From positions 1-23,660 of IMG/VR virus record IMGVR_UViG_3300006332_000065: 23,660 bases of DNA. One strand, given 5' to 3'. Below, in pieces: positions 6,025 through 14,320 of the stretch; position 1 is the stretch's first letter, and every line of letters starts with the position of its first letter. Below the pieces are notes generated by a model. That model did not search any database. It was not told where the DNA came from and saw nothing but the letters and a program-made list of their open reading frames with translations. The DNA comes from a virus. A program made the position numbers and the translations under genes.

Positions 6025-8313
6025 TTAAACTCTTCCAGCCACTTCCTCGAAGCTAACACCTGTACGTGTAGCAACAAAGGTTAAGGTGACGTAGTTGATA
6101 GACTTCGCAGGCTTCAGGAAGATGTCTGCGCGGAATTCATTATTATCAATAACATCAGGAGTGTTATTTGTAGTATCACAAACAACTAAGAATCCATAGA
6201 TTCCTCTCTTTGCCTGAATATCACGAAGGTAAGGTTCAACAATGTTACGGAAGTTTGCTCTTGTAATCTCATCATTGAGTTCAAAGAGTTGTGCTTCTGC
6301 TGCTTTCTCCAATGCTTGCTCAACTGTGAGGAACAAGCGACGAACGTTAATTCTATCGAATGCAGATGCATAACCAAGTCCAGTCTTATCACCAAAGAGA
6401 AGTGTTCCTGTTCCAGGTTGAGTTACAACTGAATTAACTCTTTGTGGATAGAGAAGATCTCTTTGTGCTTTGTCTGGGTTATATGCAAGTTTAACGGCGT
6501 TGTTAAGTATACCACGCTGTTGACCCGCAGGTGAGAACCAAGGATATGCATTAATCCCAGTTCTACATGTTAGTCCAGCAATATCACCGTTAGCGGGAAT
6601 ATAGCGGAACTTGTTATTAAAGCGATCATAAGTGTACTTATAACCACTATCAAATACAGCATAAGAAGAAGAACTTAATGCACTGAAGTAATCAATAAGA
6701 TTATTGGTTTGAGTATCAGAGTTAGTAACACCAACTACGTCTGCTCTGTGTGGTCCAACGAAAGCAACACAATCCTTTCTTTCTTGTGCAAGAGAAATGA
6801 CTTTATTTGCTTTTGCTTGTGATTCTGCCTTCGTAGACATTCCTGGACCCATAATGATATAATCAACATCTTCTTTATCCTTATTGGATATCTTATTATA
6901 AGATGTCATCAAATCTCCAAGAGATGCAGTGTATCCACCGAATGTTGTTCCACCACCAATATTAGCAGTAGAATAATCATCACCACCATTAAGAGTATAT
7001 GCTACTCTACCAATTGCGTTAAATGTAACACCTTGTGCATCTAATCCCCATGAACCCCCTGCTGTTGTAACAGGAGTAGTTGCAGTTACAGCAGTATTAA
7101 ATCCTGTTGCTTGTGGAGCAGTATTCCAGTAACTAGAAGCAGTTTCACCAGGATTACCACCTGCGTAAATATATGATGAATTATCAGCCAAATACTGTTC
7201 GTACCAAATCTTCTGAGGAGAATTAACAGCAGAAACTGCATCCAGTGCCTTGGAAAGATCTATATGCTTTTCAAGAAGTTGTCCTTGGATACCACTTATT
7301 CTACCGTCGTCATCAACAACAGCAACGTGTAATGTATCATTATAAGAATTTCTATCACGGCACCACTGACTTGTAACAGGTTTTGGTGCAATAGACTTCC
7401 AATAAACTGTAGAATTAGTAAGTCCTAATGTTTGTTGATTATACCAATCCTGAATACCTGTTCCATTATTGATAGAAGAATCGCTAAGTTGATATCCATC
7501 AACTGAACCAGAGGCATTTCCTAATGCTCTTGTCTTACCATCAGCATCAGTAAACCATATGTAAGATCCTGTTGTAAATGCAGCACCTACATTTCCTTCT
7601 GCATAATCAATAAGAGTTGTAGTAGTACCACCACCAACTGTTTCTACACGACAATTGATCTTAACATCAATTATACTGTTACCAGCATTAGACGTATCAG
7701 TCGTCATACCAGTAATAATTCCTTTTAGATAACCTGTAAATGCATTAGCAGTACCAACACCTGCTATTGTATATCCTGCTATATTTGAAGTAACAGCAAC
7801 ACCAATAGTAGCACCTGCACCTGCTAAATTGGTAGTATTAATACCAAGTTGTTGATCGGCATAATCATCAATAAAGCAAACCTTTAATCCATTAGACCAA
7901 GAACCAGGGTTCTTAGCAGCATATTGGAAATTAGATGCATCAGAATGATTAAGCATGTAATCATCATAATTATCAATTCTACCACTACCCGTCATGGATA
8001 CCGTAGAAGCAGCAATACCTGCGTTAGCATTAGAAAGGAAAGGACCTCCTGTCCTTACTATCTTAATAACACCTCCATATGTTAGGAAAGAAGAAGCGGT
8101 CATCCAATACTCATATTGAGCATCTTGTGACTGTGGCTTACCAAATACATCTATAAGCTCTTGTTCTGTATTAACTTCTGTTGGTTCATCAACAGGACCT
8201 TTAACGAAAGGGCCTGCAATCGCACCAATATTATCTAATACGTTTTCAGCTCTTCCTACTGTTAGGTCAACCTCCCTTACCAGTACTCCAGGAGATAATT
8301 GTGGAGTTGCCAT
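6025..8313 (-). CDS. 18: Contractile tail sheath protein gp18
   Basis: This is the sheath subunit that contracts to drive the tube through the host envelope. The 762 residues compare with 659 in T4. The N-terminus MATPQLSPGVLVREVDLTVG and the GAIAGPFVKGPVDEPTEV segment are classic sheath features. The conserved C-terminal domain has LFLTVEQALEKAAEAQLFEL, then FRNIVEPYLRDIQAKRGIYG, and ends near NYVTLTFVATRTGVSFEEV. Between residues about 160 and 300 is a Gly/Thr/Ala-rich stretch that looks like an inserted surface domain and accounts for the extra length. The start has AGGAAA about 8 bases upstream, placed in one arm of a small hairpin. gp17 precedes it and gp19 follows. Confidence 0.95.
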   Translation of the reverse strand: MATPQLSPGVLVREVDLTVGRAENVLDNIGAIAGPFVKGPVDEPTEVNTEQELIDVFGKPQSQDAQYEYWMTASSFLTYGGVIKIVRTGGPFLSNANAGIAASTVSMTGSGRIDNYDDYMLNHSDASNFQYAAKNPGSWSNGLKVCFIDDYADQQLGINTTNLAGAGATIGVAVTSNIAGYTIAGVGTANAFTGYLKGIITGMTTDTSNAGNSIIDVKINCRVETVGGGTTTTLIDYAEGNVGAAFTTGSYIWFTDADGKTRALGNASGSVDGYQLSDSSINNGTGIQDWYNQQTLGLTNSTVYWKSIAPKPVTSQWCRDRNSYNDTLHVAVVDDDGRISGIQGQLLEKHIDLSKALDAVSAVNSPQKIWYEQYLADNSSYIYAGGNPGETASSYWNTAPQATGFNTAVTATTPVTTAGGSWGLDAQGVTFNAIGRVAYTLNGGDDYSTANIGGGTTFGGYTASLGDLMTSYNKISNKDKEDVDYIIMGPGMSTKAESQAKANKVISLAQERKDCVAFVGPHRADVVGVTNSDTQTNNLIDYFSALSSSSYAVFDSGYKYTYDRFNNKFRYIPANGDIAGLTCRTGINAYPWFSPAGQQRGILNNAVKLAYNPDKAQRDLLYPQRVNSVVTQPGTGTLLFGDKTGLGYASAFDRINVRRLFLTVEQALEKAAEAQLFELNDEITRANFRNIVEPYLRDIQAKRGIYGFLVVCDTTNNTPDVIDNNEFRADIFLKPAKSINYVTLTFVATRTGVSFEEVAGRV

Positions 8314-8318
8314 GTTTT

Positions 8319-8342
8319 TTCCTAATTTCAGTTATCTAGGAA
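8319..8342 (-). other. Small hairpin over the gp18 ribosome-binding site
   Basis: TTCCTA and TAGGAA (6 bp) flank a 12-base loop. On the minus strand the downstream arm TAGGAA contains the presumed Shine-Dalgarno of gp18. It could partly mask that site, but the stem is short and A/T-rich. Confidence 0.3.
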
Positions 8343-8343
8343 T

Positions 8344-8351
8344 TATTTATT
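8344..8351 (-). promoter_or_regulatory. Late-promoter-like box AATAAATA upstream of gp18
   Basis: The minus strand reads AATAAATA, one base from the T4 late consensus, 30 bases before the gp18 ATG in the 49-base gap after gp17. Confidence 0.5.
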
Positions 8352-8362
8352 GATCGGACACT

Positions 8363-10012
8363 TTACATATACTCCCACATATATGAGCTATCTCCATACT
8401 CATCTACATGCCACAGATCCCCCTCTTTATCTACAAAAGTTTCTTCTGAGTTTCCATCTGTCATAAAACCAAAAGGTGCCATATCTTGTTCAATTGCATT
8501 CTTTTGTTCTTCATATAGTCTCTTTCTTACATCCTGATCCGTAAGTTCTTTAAAATAATCTTGTGCAACTAACCATGCATAGATAACCAGACACATTGCA
8601 AGGTCATCATTACACCCTTCTTCTGCTTCAAATGAATTACTTTTTTGAATAAAAGTAGTTAATTCACTCATAATTTCATAATCACAAGTAAGAAGTTTAT
8701 CTTCTTCAATTAAAGTCTTTAAATTAAGAGCACCGACTTTCTTCACCGTCTTAGACATTTTAAGACCTAATTGAGTTTTCTTTCCAGAAAATCCTTGACC
8801 CACTACTTGCCCTGCTCTTCCTCTCATAGAAGACATTAATAAATTAGGATACTCTAAATCATAATTTAAAATAGATGCTACTTGATCTCCTACATCATTT
8901 ACTTCACATAAAACAAAGGCATCATTGTATTTCCTTCCCACATCATTAATAATACTGGGAAAAAGCATAGGTTTAATTTCATTGTTTCTATACTTTGCCA
9001 CCACAGAATGAGGGAATTCAGTTATATCAACCACTACAAATGCAGAGTAATCCTTTGATACTCCTCTGGCCACATCCACTGCAATAGCATAATCATGAAC
9101 TGGTTGAGGAGCTACATAAACATCTAAACCAGCACTTGTAGTTTCTGGGGTTTGATAAACCATCGTCCTTAATTTACTAGGAGCAATAAGGGTATCAACC
9201 GATCCTAGGAATTCACACTCAAACTCAATCTTGAACTGCTGTTCCGAAGTGTTGGCAATAGTTTGCTCTTTCCAAACTTCATCTCTTCCTGGTACTTCCG
9301 ACCAATGAACATCAGTTGGTACATATTCATTCTTTCCTCTTTCAGCATCGTGCCAATACCTATAAAAATGATTCATCCCGTGAGGGGTAGATACCATTAT
9401 TACTTTCGTTGATTTACCAGAAGTAATAGTAGGATAAACAGAGGCAAAGAACGACTCAGCAATGTGATTCGGGACGAAAGCGAACTCGTCGAGAAAGAGG
9501 ATGTTAAATGACATACCTCGGACAGCACTTGCAGACGTAGAAGCAGCCAGTATCTTTGATCCGTTTTCAAGTTCTAAACTCCCTTTATTCCATGATATAA
9601 TTCCTTGCTGCATCCACTTAGGTAAATTCTCATAAGCAGTTTGTAATCTCCCTAATAAATCTCTGGCAGTTGCTGCTTTGTTAGCAAGAATACCAATGTT
9701 TACGTTATCATTAAACACTGCATAATGCAACAAATATGCAACAGACGTAGTAGATTTACCCGTCTGACGAGGCATCTTACATATATTAAATCTATTATCG
9801 TGAAATTTTCTAATTAAACCTTCTTGAAAGTCATAAGGTTCAAAAGGAACAAGACCCTCATCCAAGGAAACAATCTTTACATGTTGTTTTGCGAAATAAA
9901 CAGGATCTGATTTACATGCCATAAATTCAAGAATTTGATCTTTTGTAAATTCTTGTTTGACGTTTGCTTTTTTTAAAAGAGGATTACCTAGATAAACTTC
10001 ATCAAGTGCCAT
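8363..10012 (-). CDS. 17: Terminase large subunit gp17 (packaging ATPase and nuclease)
   Basis: This is the motor that docks on the portal, hydrolyses ATP to drive DNA into the prohead, and cuts concatemers. The 549 residues compare with 610 in T4. The ATPase domain shows an adenine-binding FEPYDFQEGLI (57-67), Walker A PRQTGKST (81-88), Walker B ILFLDEFAFV (171-180, Asp175-Glu176) and the coupling motif STP (208-210). The RNase H-like nuclease domain shows Asp313 in AVDVARG, Glu370 in VLCEVNDVG, and Asp469/470 in CNDDLAM. These match the acidic triad of T4 gp17. The start has GGAG 8 bases upstream and follows the DUF192 gene by 14 bases. gp18 follows as in T4, but gp16 is displaced by three inserted genes. 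Confidence 0.97.
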   Translation of the reverse strand: MALDEVYLGNPLLKKANVKQEFTKDQILEFMACKSDPVYFAKQHVKIVSLDEGLVPFEPYDFQEGLIRKFHDNRFNICKMPRQTGKSTTSVAYLLHYAVFNDNVNIGILANKAATARDLLGRLQTAYENLPKWMQQGIISWNKGSLELENGSKILAASTSASAVRGMSFNILFLDEFAFVPNHIAESFFASVYPTITSGKSTKVIMVSTPHGMNHFYRYWHDAERGKNEYVPTDVHWSEVPGRDEVWKEQTIANTSEQQFKIEFECEFLGSVDTLIAPSKLRTMVYQTPETTSAGLDVYVAPQPVHDYAIAVDVARGVSKDYSAFVVVDITEFPHSVVAKYRNNEIKPMLFPSIINDVGRKYNDAFVLCEVNDVGDQVASILNYDLEYPNLLMSSMRGRAGQVVGQGFSGKKTQLGLKMSKTVKKVGALNLKTLIEEDKLLTCDYEIMSELTTFIQKSNSFEAEEGCNDDLAMCLVIYAWLVAQDYFKELTDQDVRKRLYEEQKNAIEQDMAPFGFMTDGNSEETFVDKEGDLWHVDEYGDSSYMWEYM

Positions 10013-10026
10013 AATTAATCTCCTAT

Positions 10027-11169
10027 TTAATTTCCTGTTTGAAGAAGAGGTGCTTGAGGATCATAATCTGTTACTTCAAAACTATGAAGTTTAGCAGTAG
10101 GATATACCTTTTGCAATTGATCTAATACCTCTTTACGAGATGGTTTCTTCGCAGATGGGAAGAACATTTGAATACTCATTGTTCTTCCTCTCCATGCCAA
10201 ATATATTTGCAATATATTTCCTGGTTTATTATAGTTGGGAACTCTACGTATTTCTGTGAGTTCTGCTGGATCTTCCCATTCAACAGTTTGTTGAGTAGGT
10301 ACAAGAGGTTCTGGTTTAATAAGATCTATAACTTCAAAAGCAAGACCGCCTGTTGCATTTCCAATTTGTAATGCATCTCCTTCTTGGACGTTATTTTCAG
10401 CAAACCATCCTCTATTTACTTCCACTGCTGATACAACATCACCATCAGAAGATACTGGTAAAAGAGTAAAGGGATTCAAAGGTTTAATACTTTCAATAGT
10501 TCCATCTTCCTTAATAAATGCAATATCAAGTGGAATACGAGTATCTTTCATATGAAAAGATTTTTGTCCCACTTCCTCAAAAATAAAAAGCATCCCCCTG
10601 TCATAGTCTAGACTTTCTCTGAACATAAGACCTAATCTAAACTCTGTATTAGTCTGAGGAACTTCTAATTTAAGAGGAAGTCTTATTCTTTCTTCTACAT
10701 TAAGAGTCTTTGGATAATCTTTATCACCAGGTTTTGCTGGTTTCTCACCACGCTTTCTTTTAGCATGAATATTATCCCAAAGACCTTTTTTCTTCTCTTC
10801 ACCTAATTCCTTCTGACGTTTTTTCATTGCTTTTGCTCTATCTGCATTTGCTTCTTTCTTTTCTAACTCAAATACTGCCTTTTCCTGAGCTTTTAATTGA
10901 GCATCAGTTACTGCTTCAGAAACGCCGCCACCATTGCTACCACCATTCCCCCCATTACCAGAGCCATTAGAACCATTTCCATTACCATTCGCACCATTCC
11001 CATGTCCGTTAGAATGTCCGTTACCGTTCCCATTACCATTTTTTCCATTACCATTTTTCTTTTTCTTAGGCTCTAACCATCCACCATATCCAATTCTCAT
11101 TCCACTAGGAATTGGCATACACTTCTTTTCTTTCGTGCAGAAATAATAACCTTGCTTACAATCCTTCAT
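10027..11169 (-). CDS. DUF192-domain protein with Cys-motif head and Asn-Gly linker
   Basis: A 380-residue multidomain protein. Residues 1-30 hold CKQGYYFCTKEKKCMPIP with three cysteines. Residues 39-82 are an almost pure Asn-Gly/Ser-Gly repeat. Residues 83-170 are charged and helical and contain GLWDNIHAKRKRGEKPAKPG (129-148), a short block I associate from memory with several marine phage proteins. Residues about 174-272 match the DUF192 pattern: FRLGLMFRESL, GMLFIFEE, SFHMKDTRIPLDIAFI, then GDALQIG. Residues 290-380 form another compact domain ending in SFEVTDYDPQAPL. The function of DUF192 is not established. Its position between gp16 and gp17 and late promoter suggest a virion or packaging-associated role, which is inference. 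Confidence 0.8.
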   Translation of the reverse strand: MKDCKQGYYFCTKEKKCMPIPSGMRIGYGGWLEPKKKKNGNGKNGNGNGNGHSNGHGNGANGNGNGSNGSGNGGNGGSNGGGVSEAVTDAQLKAQEKAVFELEKKEANADRAKAMKKRQKELGEEKKKGLWDNIHAKRKRGEKPAKPGDKDYPKTLNVEERIRLPLKLEVPQTNTEFRLGLMFRESLDYDRGMLFIFEEVGQKSFHMKDTRIPLDIAFIKEDGTIESIKPLNPFTLLPVSSDGDVVSAVEVNRGWFAENNVQEGDALQIGNATGGLAFEVIDLIKPEPLVPTQQTVEWEDPAELTEIRRVPNYNKPGNILQIYLAWRGRTMSIQMFFPSAKKPSRKEVLDQLQKVYPTAKLHSFEVTDYDPQAPLLQTGN

Positions 11170-11185
11170 GGGAAAAACCTATACC

Positions 11186-11581
11186 CTATCTTTTATTTAG
11201 GAATCCCTTAAGATTTTGTTTTCTTACTGCGTTCTGAGTATTTCTAGATATAAAATCCAGATACTCGTTTGATGCTTTTACCATAGTATCGATAGATTCA
11301 CCATCTCCTGCGGAACTATCTAAGGTTAGGTGTAAAACGGGATATACACCACCCCAATTTGCATAAATCGGTTTGTTTATTTCTTCGGGAGTCTGAAAAT
11401 CCTGAGATAATAAATCCATATCCCCAATACTCCTATTATGCAATTTTAATGAATCAGGAAAAAGTTTCACATCGAATCCAGCAACAGGATCTTCGGCATC
11501 TGCACTGAAACCTGGAACATTAACATTGGAACGAGTCCAGTTAGTAGGTTGTTCTTGAAGAAACTCTTTAAAAGATTTCAT
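11186..11581 (-). CDS. Predicted prohead-processed protein with gp23-like mature N-terminus
   Basis: A 131-residue protein not recognised as a named family. The ATG at 11581 comes one base after the stop of the 763-aa gene; a longer reading from 11641 would lie wholly inside that gene and is rejected. Residues 1-10, MKSFKEFLQE, resemble the ten-residue capsid-targeting peptide of T4 internal proteins (MKTYQEFI-type), which gp21 removes after a glutamate. Residues 8-40 then match gp23 residues 56-90: QPTN, SNVN, GFS and PVAGFD are shared in order. The rest (41-131) is a small globular region with YANWGGVYPVLHLTLDS and a basic end KGFLNKR. I infer that the protein enters the prohead, is cut after Glu10 and presents a gp23-like N-terminus. 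Confidence 0.8.
   Translation of the reverse strand: MKSFKEFLQEQPTNWTRSNVNVPGFSADAEDPVAGFDVKLFPDSLKLHNRSIGDMDLLSQDFQTPEEINKPIYANWGGVYPVLHLTLDSSAGDGESIDTMVKASNEYLDFISRNTQNAVRKQNLKGFLNKR
11194..11200 (-). promoter_or_regulatory. Late-promoter-like box CTAAATA upstream of the DUF192 gene
   Basis: The minus strand reads CTAAATA 24 bases before the ATG at 11169. It lies within the last codons of the 131-aa gene, so it could be a coding coincidence. Confidence 0.35.
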
Positions 11582-11582
11582 A

Positions 11583-13874
11583 TTATAGGTTAGAAATAGT
11601 GAGGTTATTAACAGCACCAACACCGACCCATGAACTTCCATTATAAATTTCTAACTGTCCCGTAGTAGTATTAAAGATAAGAGCACCTGTATTAACCGTA
11701 GTAGCATCCCTTACTACAGTAGTAATTACTGGTGGATAGAACATTGTAGAAGCAGTAACTACACCAGCAAATACTGCATTACCGCTAGGCAATATAGTAG
11801 CCCCTACACCAGTACCACCATCATAATCATATCCAACATTAAGTCCACTTCTAGCAGTAACAAAACCAATAGAGTCTACATTTTTTACATTCTCTTTAAA
11901 GATAGTTCCTGCAACAGAAATATCTCCATCAAAATAGGCAACAACTGTGGTATTAGCTAATCCTGTTGCTCCAACATATAAGGGATATTCTTCTTGTGCC
12001 GAAGATGTATTAATACCAACATACCTTGTTGTACTGACACCTACTGAATTAGAACCCCAGGTTCCACCTGCACCAGCAACTCCGCCACCTTCTGCTCCAT
12101 ACCAAATCTTTTTGGTGCTATCATAAGTAAGCACCATATCATTCTCAAGTTCGCCAGCATTATATTGAGTTTTAATACCAACATCATCAAGATCATCTAA
12201 CCAAACAGCACCACCACCACCTAAAACAGATAACTGCTGCTGAACTCTATTAACAAATAAACGATAATGAGATGCTAAATCTTCCAGAGTAGCATATTTC
12301 TGATCTAATGGTGTTAAGGGATCAGAATTCTTTACATCAGGAGGAATATTTAAAAGACCTTCATTAATAACAGTATTTCCTACCCTCACAGTAGGAGAAA
12401 CTTTTTCCTCATATCTTTCTATGAGTTGCTCTAACCGATTAACTTTCTCAACTAATTCTTTCTTTACCTTAAATAAATTTTCATTATTAGTATCTGTAAC
12501 TTCTTTTACTAAATTATCTACTTTTAATTTTGTCAGTAGATTTTTAAATTCTTCTTGTAAAGAACCAATATGTTTTTCGTTTACAGTAAAATCTATCTTC
12601 ATCTCTTTTAATTGAGAAGATAAATTCTTTTCAAAATTAACAACGGCAGGAACTACCGCATTTTTCATTTCATTATAATACTTAGAAGTACTAGTATCTA
12701 AATTTTCTTGTAACTCACAAATATTATCTGTAAGACTTTCTTCGATTGTATTAATCTTAGTTTCAAAATTGGTCAGAGAATTTTCATATTGAACTTCTTT
12801 TGCTTTAAAATCCCTAGAAAGATCATCATAGGTTCTAGATAAATCTTTTGATTTATTAATTAACTTTTCAATAGTTGCAGTTTTCTCTAAAAGAACCTCA
12901 TCAATTTCAATGTCTTTATTATTAACTCTTTGCTGTAAATTAACAACATTCTTATTAATCTTAGAAACTTGCTCATCTAGATTTTTAGATATTTCTTTAA
13001 CCTCTTCTTCGGTCTTTAATTTAGAATCTACTAAAAGTTTTTTATATTGGGGAATTTCATCATTAATAAATGAATCAAAATCTTCTGTGATTCCTTTGAT
13101 CTGAGATTCATATTTTTCTTCTATCTCCTTTGCAGTCTCTTTAACTAATTTTTCATTAGCAGAAATCTTTTCTTCCGTTCTTACCTCAGTCTCAGCAAAA
13201 AACTTCTTATATTTTGGCAATACCTTTTCTAAAAGAGATTCAACCTGTCCTTTAATTCCTTTAACTTCGGTCTTTACCGAAGAAAGACTCTCTTCATTGA
13301 TTGCTTCAATCTCAGAACCAATCTGAGCAAGATCATCATTAAGGGTAGTTACTAAACTTCCAATCGAATCCTTTACATCCTCTTTGAAAGTAACAAACCT
13401 ACTATCAACTCTAGTTTCAGAATCAACAATTAATCTCTTATAAGCAGGTACTTCTTCTCCTATAAAACCTTTTACGGTTTTAGTTAATCCATCAAAATCC
13501 GTTTTTATATCTAAGATACTTTTTGAATTTAAAGTCTTGACTTTATCTTGAACATTTCTTATAGACTCTTCTACGAAAAGAAGTTGTGCAGTCATTGCAC
13601 CATCCAGATCTTCTTTATTAATAAGATCTTTAATTCCTTCTCTTATTTCTTCTACACTTTCTGATAAAGTATCTACTTTTTCAACATTAGATTTAAATGT
13701 ATCAAATGTATTAGTAAAATCAGTTAATGCTTGAATATGATCAAAATTGGATTTAAAAGAATTGAAAGCTTCTGAAATTCTCTCTACTTTTTCAGGAGTA
13801 GCATTCTCCTTAACTTCATCTAGTGAAGTATTAGGATTCTTTATATAAAATTCTGACGGTTTCTTGAGTGGCAC
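11583..13874 (-). CDS. Long coiled-coil fibre-like structural protein between gp16 and gp17
   Basis: A 763-residue protein with two halves. Residues about 20-490 are a nearly continuous Glu/Lys/Leu-rich coiled coil. It contains three copies of an E/K-(V/I/L)-P-x-Y-K-K/R motif at Pro143, Pro220 and Pro275, each after a hydrophobic FI/LL pair. Residues about 550-763 are Gly/Ser/Thr-rich and beta-type, like distal fibre domains, with GGGGAVWLDDLDDVGI at the junction and ALIFNTTTGQLEIYNGSSWV near the end. This architecture resembles T4 fibritin (whisker) or a tail-fibre subunit, and trimerisation is likely. The start is GTG at 13874 with GGAG about 8 bases upstream. A late box AATAAATA precedes it. 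Assignment as whisker or fibre is inference. Confidence 0.85.
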   Translation of the reverse strand: MPLKKPSEFYIKNPNTSLDEVKENATPEKVERISEAFNSFKSNFDHIQALTDFTNTFDTFKSNVEKVDTLSESVEEIREGIKDLINKEDLDGAMTAQLLFVEESIRNVQDKVKTLNSKSILDIKTDFDGLTKTVKGFIGEEVPAYKRLIVDSETRVDSRFVTFKEDVKDSIGSLVTTLNDDLAQIGSEIEAINEESLSSVKTEVKGIKGQVESLLEKVLPKYKKFFAETEVRTEEKISANEKLVKETAKEIEEKYESQIKGITEDFDSFINDEIPQYKKLLVDSKLKTEEEVKEISKNLDEQVSKINKNVVNLQQRVNNKDIEIDEVLLEKTATIEKLINKSKDLSRTYDDLSRDFKAKEVQYENSLTNFETKINTIEESLTDNICELQENLDTSTSKYYNEMKNAVVPAVVNFEKNLSSQLKEMKIDFTVNEKHIGSLQEEFKNLLTKLKVDNLVKEVTDTNNENLFKVKKELVEKVNRLEQLIERYEEKVSPTVRVGNTVINEGLLNIPPDVKNSDPLTPLDQKYATLEDLASHYRLFVNRVQQQLSVLGGGGAVWLDDLDDVGIKTQYNAGELENDMVLTYDSTKKIWYGAEGGGVAGAGGTWGSNSVGVSTTRYVGINTSSAQEEYPLYVGATGLANTTVVAYFDGDISVAGTIFKENVKNVDSIGFVTARSGLNVGYDYDGGTGVGATILPSGNAVFAGVVTASTMFYPPVITTVVRDATTVNTGALIFNTTTGQLEIYNGSSWVGVGAVNNLTISNL

Positions 13875-13898
13875 CTAAAAATACTCCATCTACAATTA

Positions 13899-13906
13899 TA
13901 TTTATT
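13899..13906 (-). promoter_or_regulatory. Late-promoter-like box AATAAATA upstream of the coiled-coil gene
   Basis: The minus strand reads AATAAATA directly after the gp16 stop codon and 24 bases before the GTG start at 13874. Confidence 0.5.
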
Positions 13907-14320
13907 TTACTGCTTTTTGGAGGTTTCTCCTTTGATCAACTTTGCCAAATCAGCAGTAGATCCAACAAATAAAGCATTATTAGTTACACTGGTAGGACCT
14001 TTCTTATCTTCCTCATTAACTTCCTTAATTTTTTTCTGAAGGTCTAATAATTTATCAGTGGCATCAGAAACACTTTTAATTAATTGTCCTGCTACTTCAT
14101 ATGCTCTTGGCATCTCACTTTCTTGGGCAATTTCAAGAATACCATTAATTGCTTCTTGACCTTTTTCTATTATAGAATAAAGATTACCTCTGGTATATTC
14201 ATAATCTTTGGTTATATCATCCTTGGTTAACCTGTCAGGTTTTTGGATGCCCACGGTAGATTTTTCCTCCTCTACCACCTCAGGAGTTATATTAAAAGCT
14301 TTATCTAATTGATTACTCAT
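13907..14320 (-). CDS. 16: Terminase small subunit gp16
   Basis: This is the DNA-recognition and regulatory partner of the gp17 packaging motor. The 137 residues compare with 164 in T4. The central region is helical, from YEYTRGNLYSIIEKGQEAIN through AYEVAGQLIKSVSDATDKLL to the heptad-like LLDLQKKIKEV, consistent with the oligomerising coiled coil of T4 gp16. The tail has NNALFVGSTADLAKLIKG, which I associate with cyanophage gp16. The ATG overlaps the gp15 stop by four bases (ATGA), so translation is probably coupled. Unusually for this family's order, gp17 does not follow directly. Confidence 0.9.
   Translation of the reverse strand: MSNQLDKAFNITPEVVEEEKSTVGIQKPDRLTKDDITKDYEYTRGNLYSIIEKGQEAINGILEIAQESEMPRAYEVAGQLIKSVSDATDKLLDLQKKIKEVNEEDKKGPTSVTNNALFVGSTADLAKLIKGETSKKQ

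Noticed and set aside
10024-10030. TTAAATA as a late promoter for gp17
   Set aside because: It lies only 11 bases before the ATG and overlaps the ribosome-binding site, so a transcript from it would barely include the start codon.
10934-11146. Plus-strand Pro/Phe/Leu-rich open frame that could look like a membrane protein
   Set aside because: It is the antisense of the Asn-Gly repeat; the pattern comes entirely from that repeat.
11582-11641. Longer start for the 131-aa protein, giving a hydrophobic leader that could pass as a signal peptide
   Set aside because: Those 20 codons lie wholly inside the end of the coiled-coil gene. The ATG at 11581 gives a recognised MKSFKEF-type start one base after that gene's stop.
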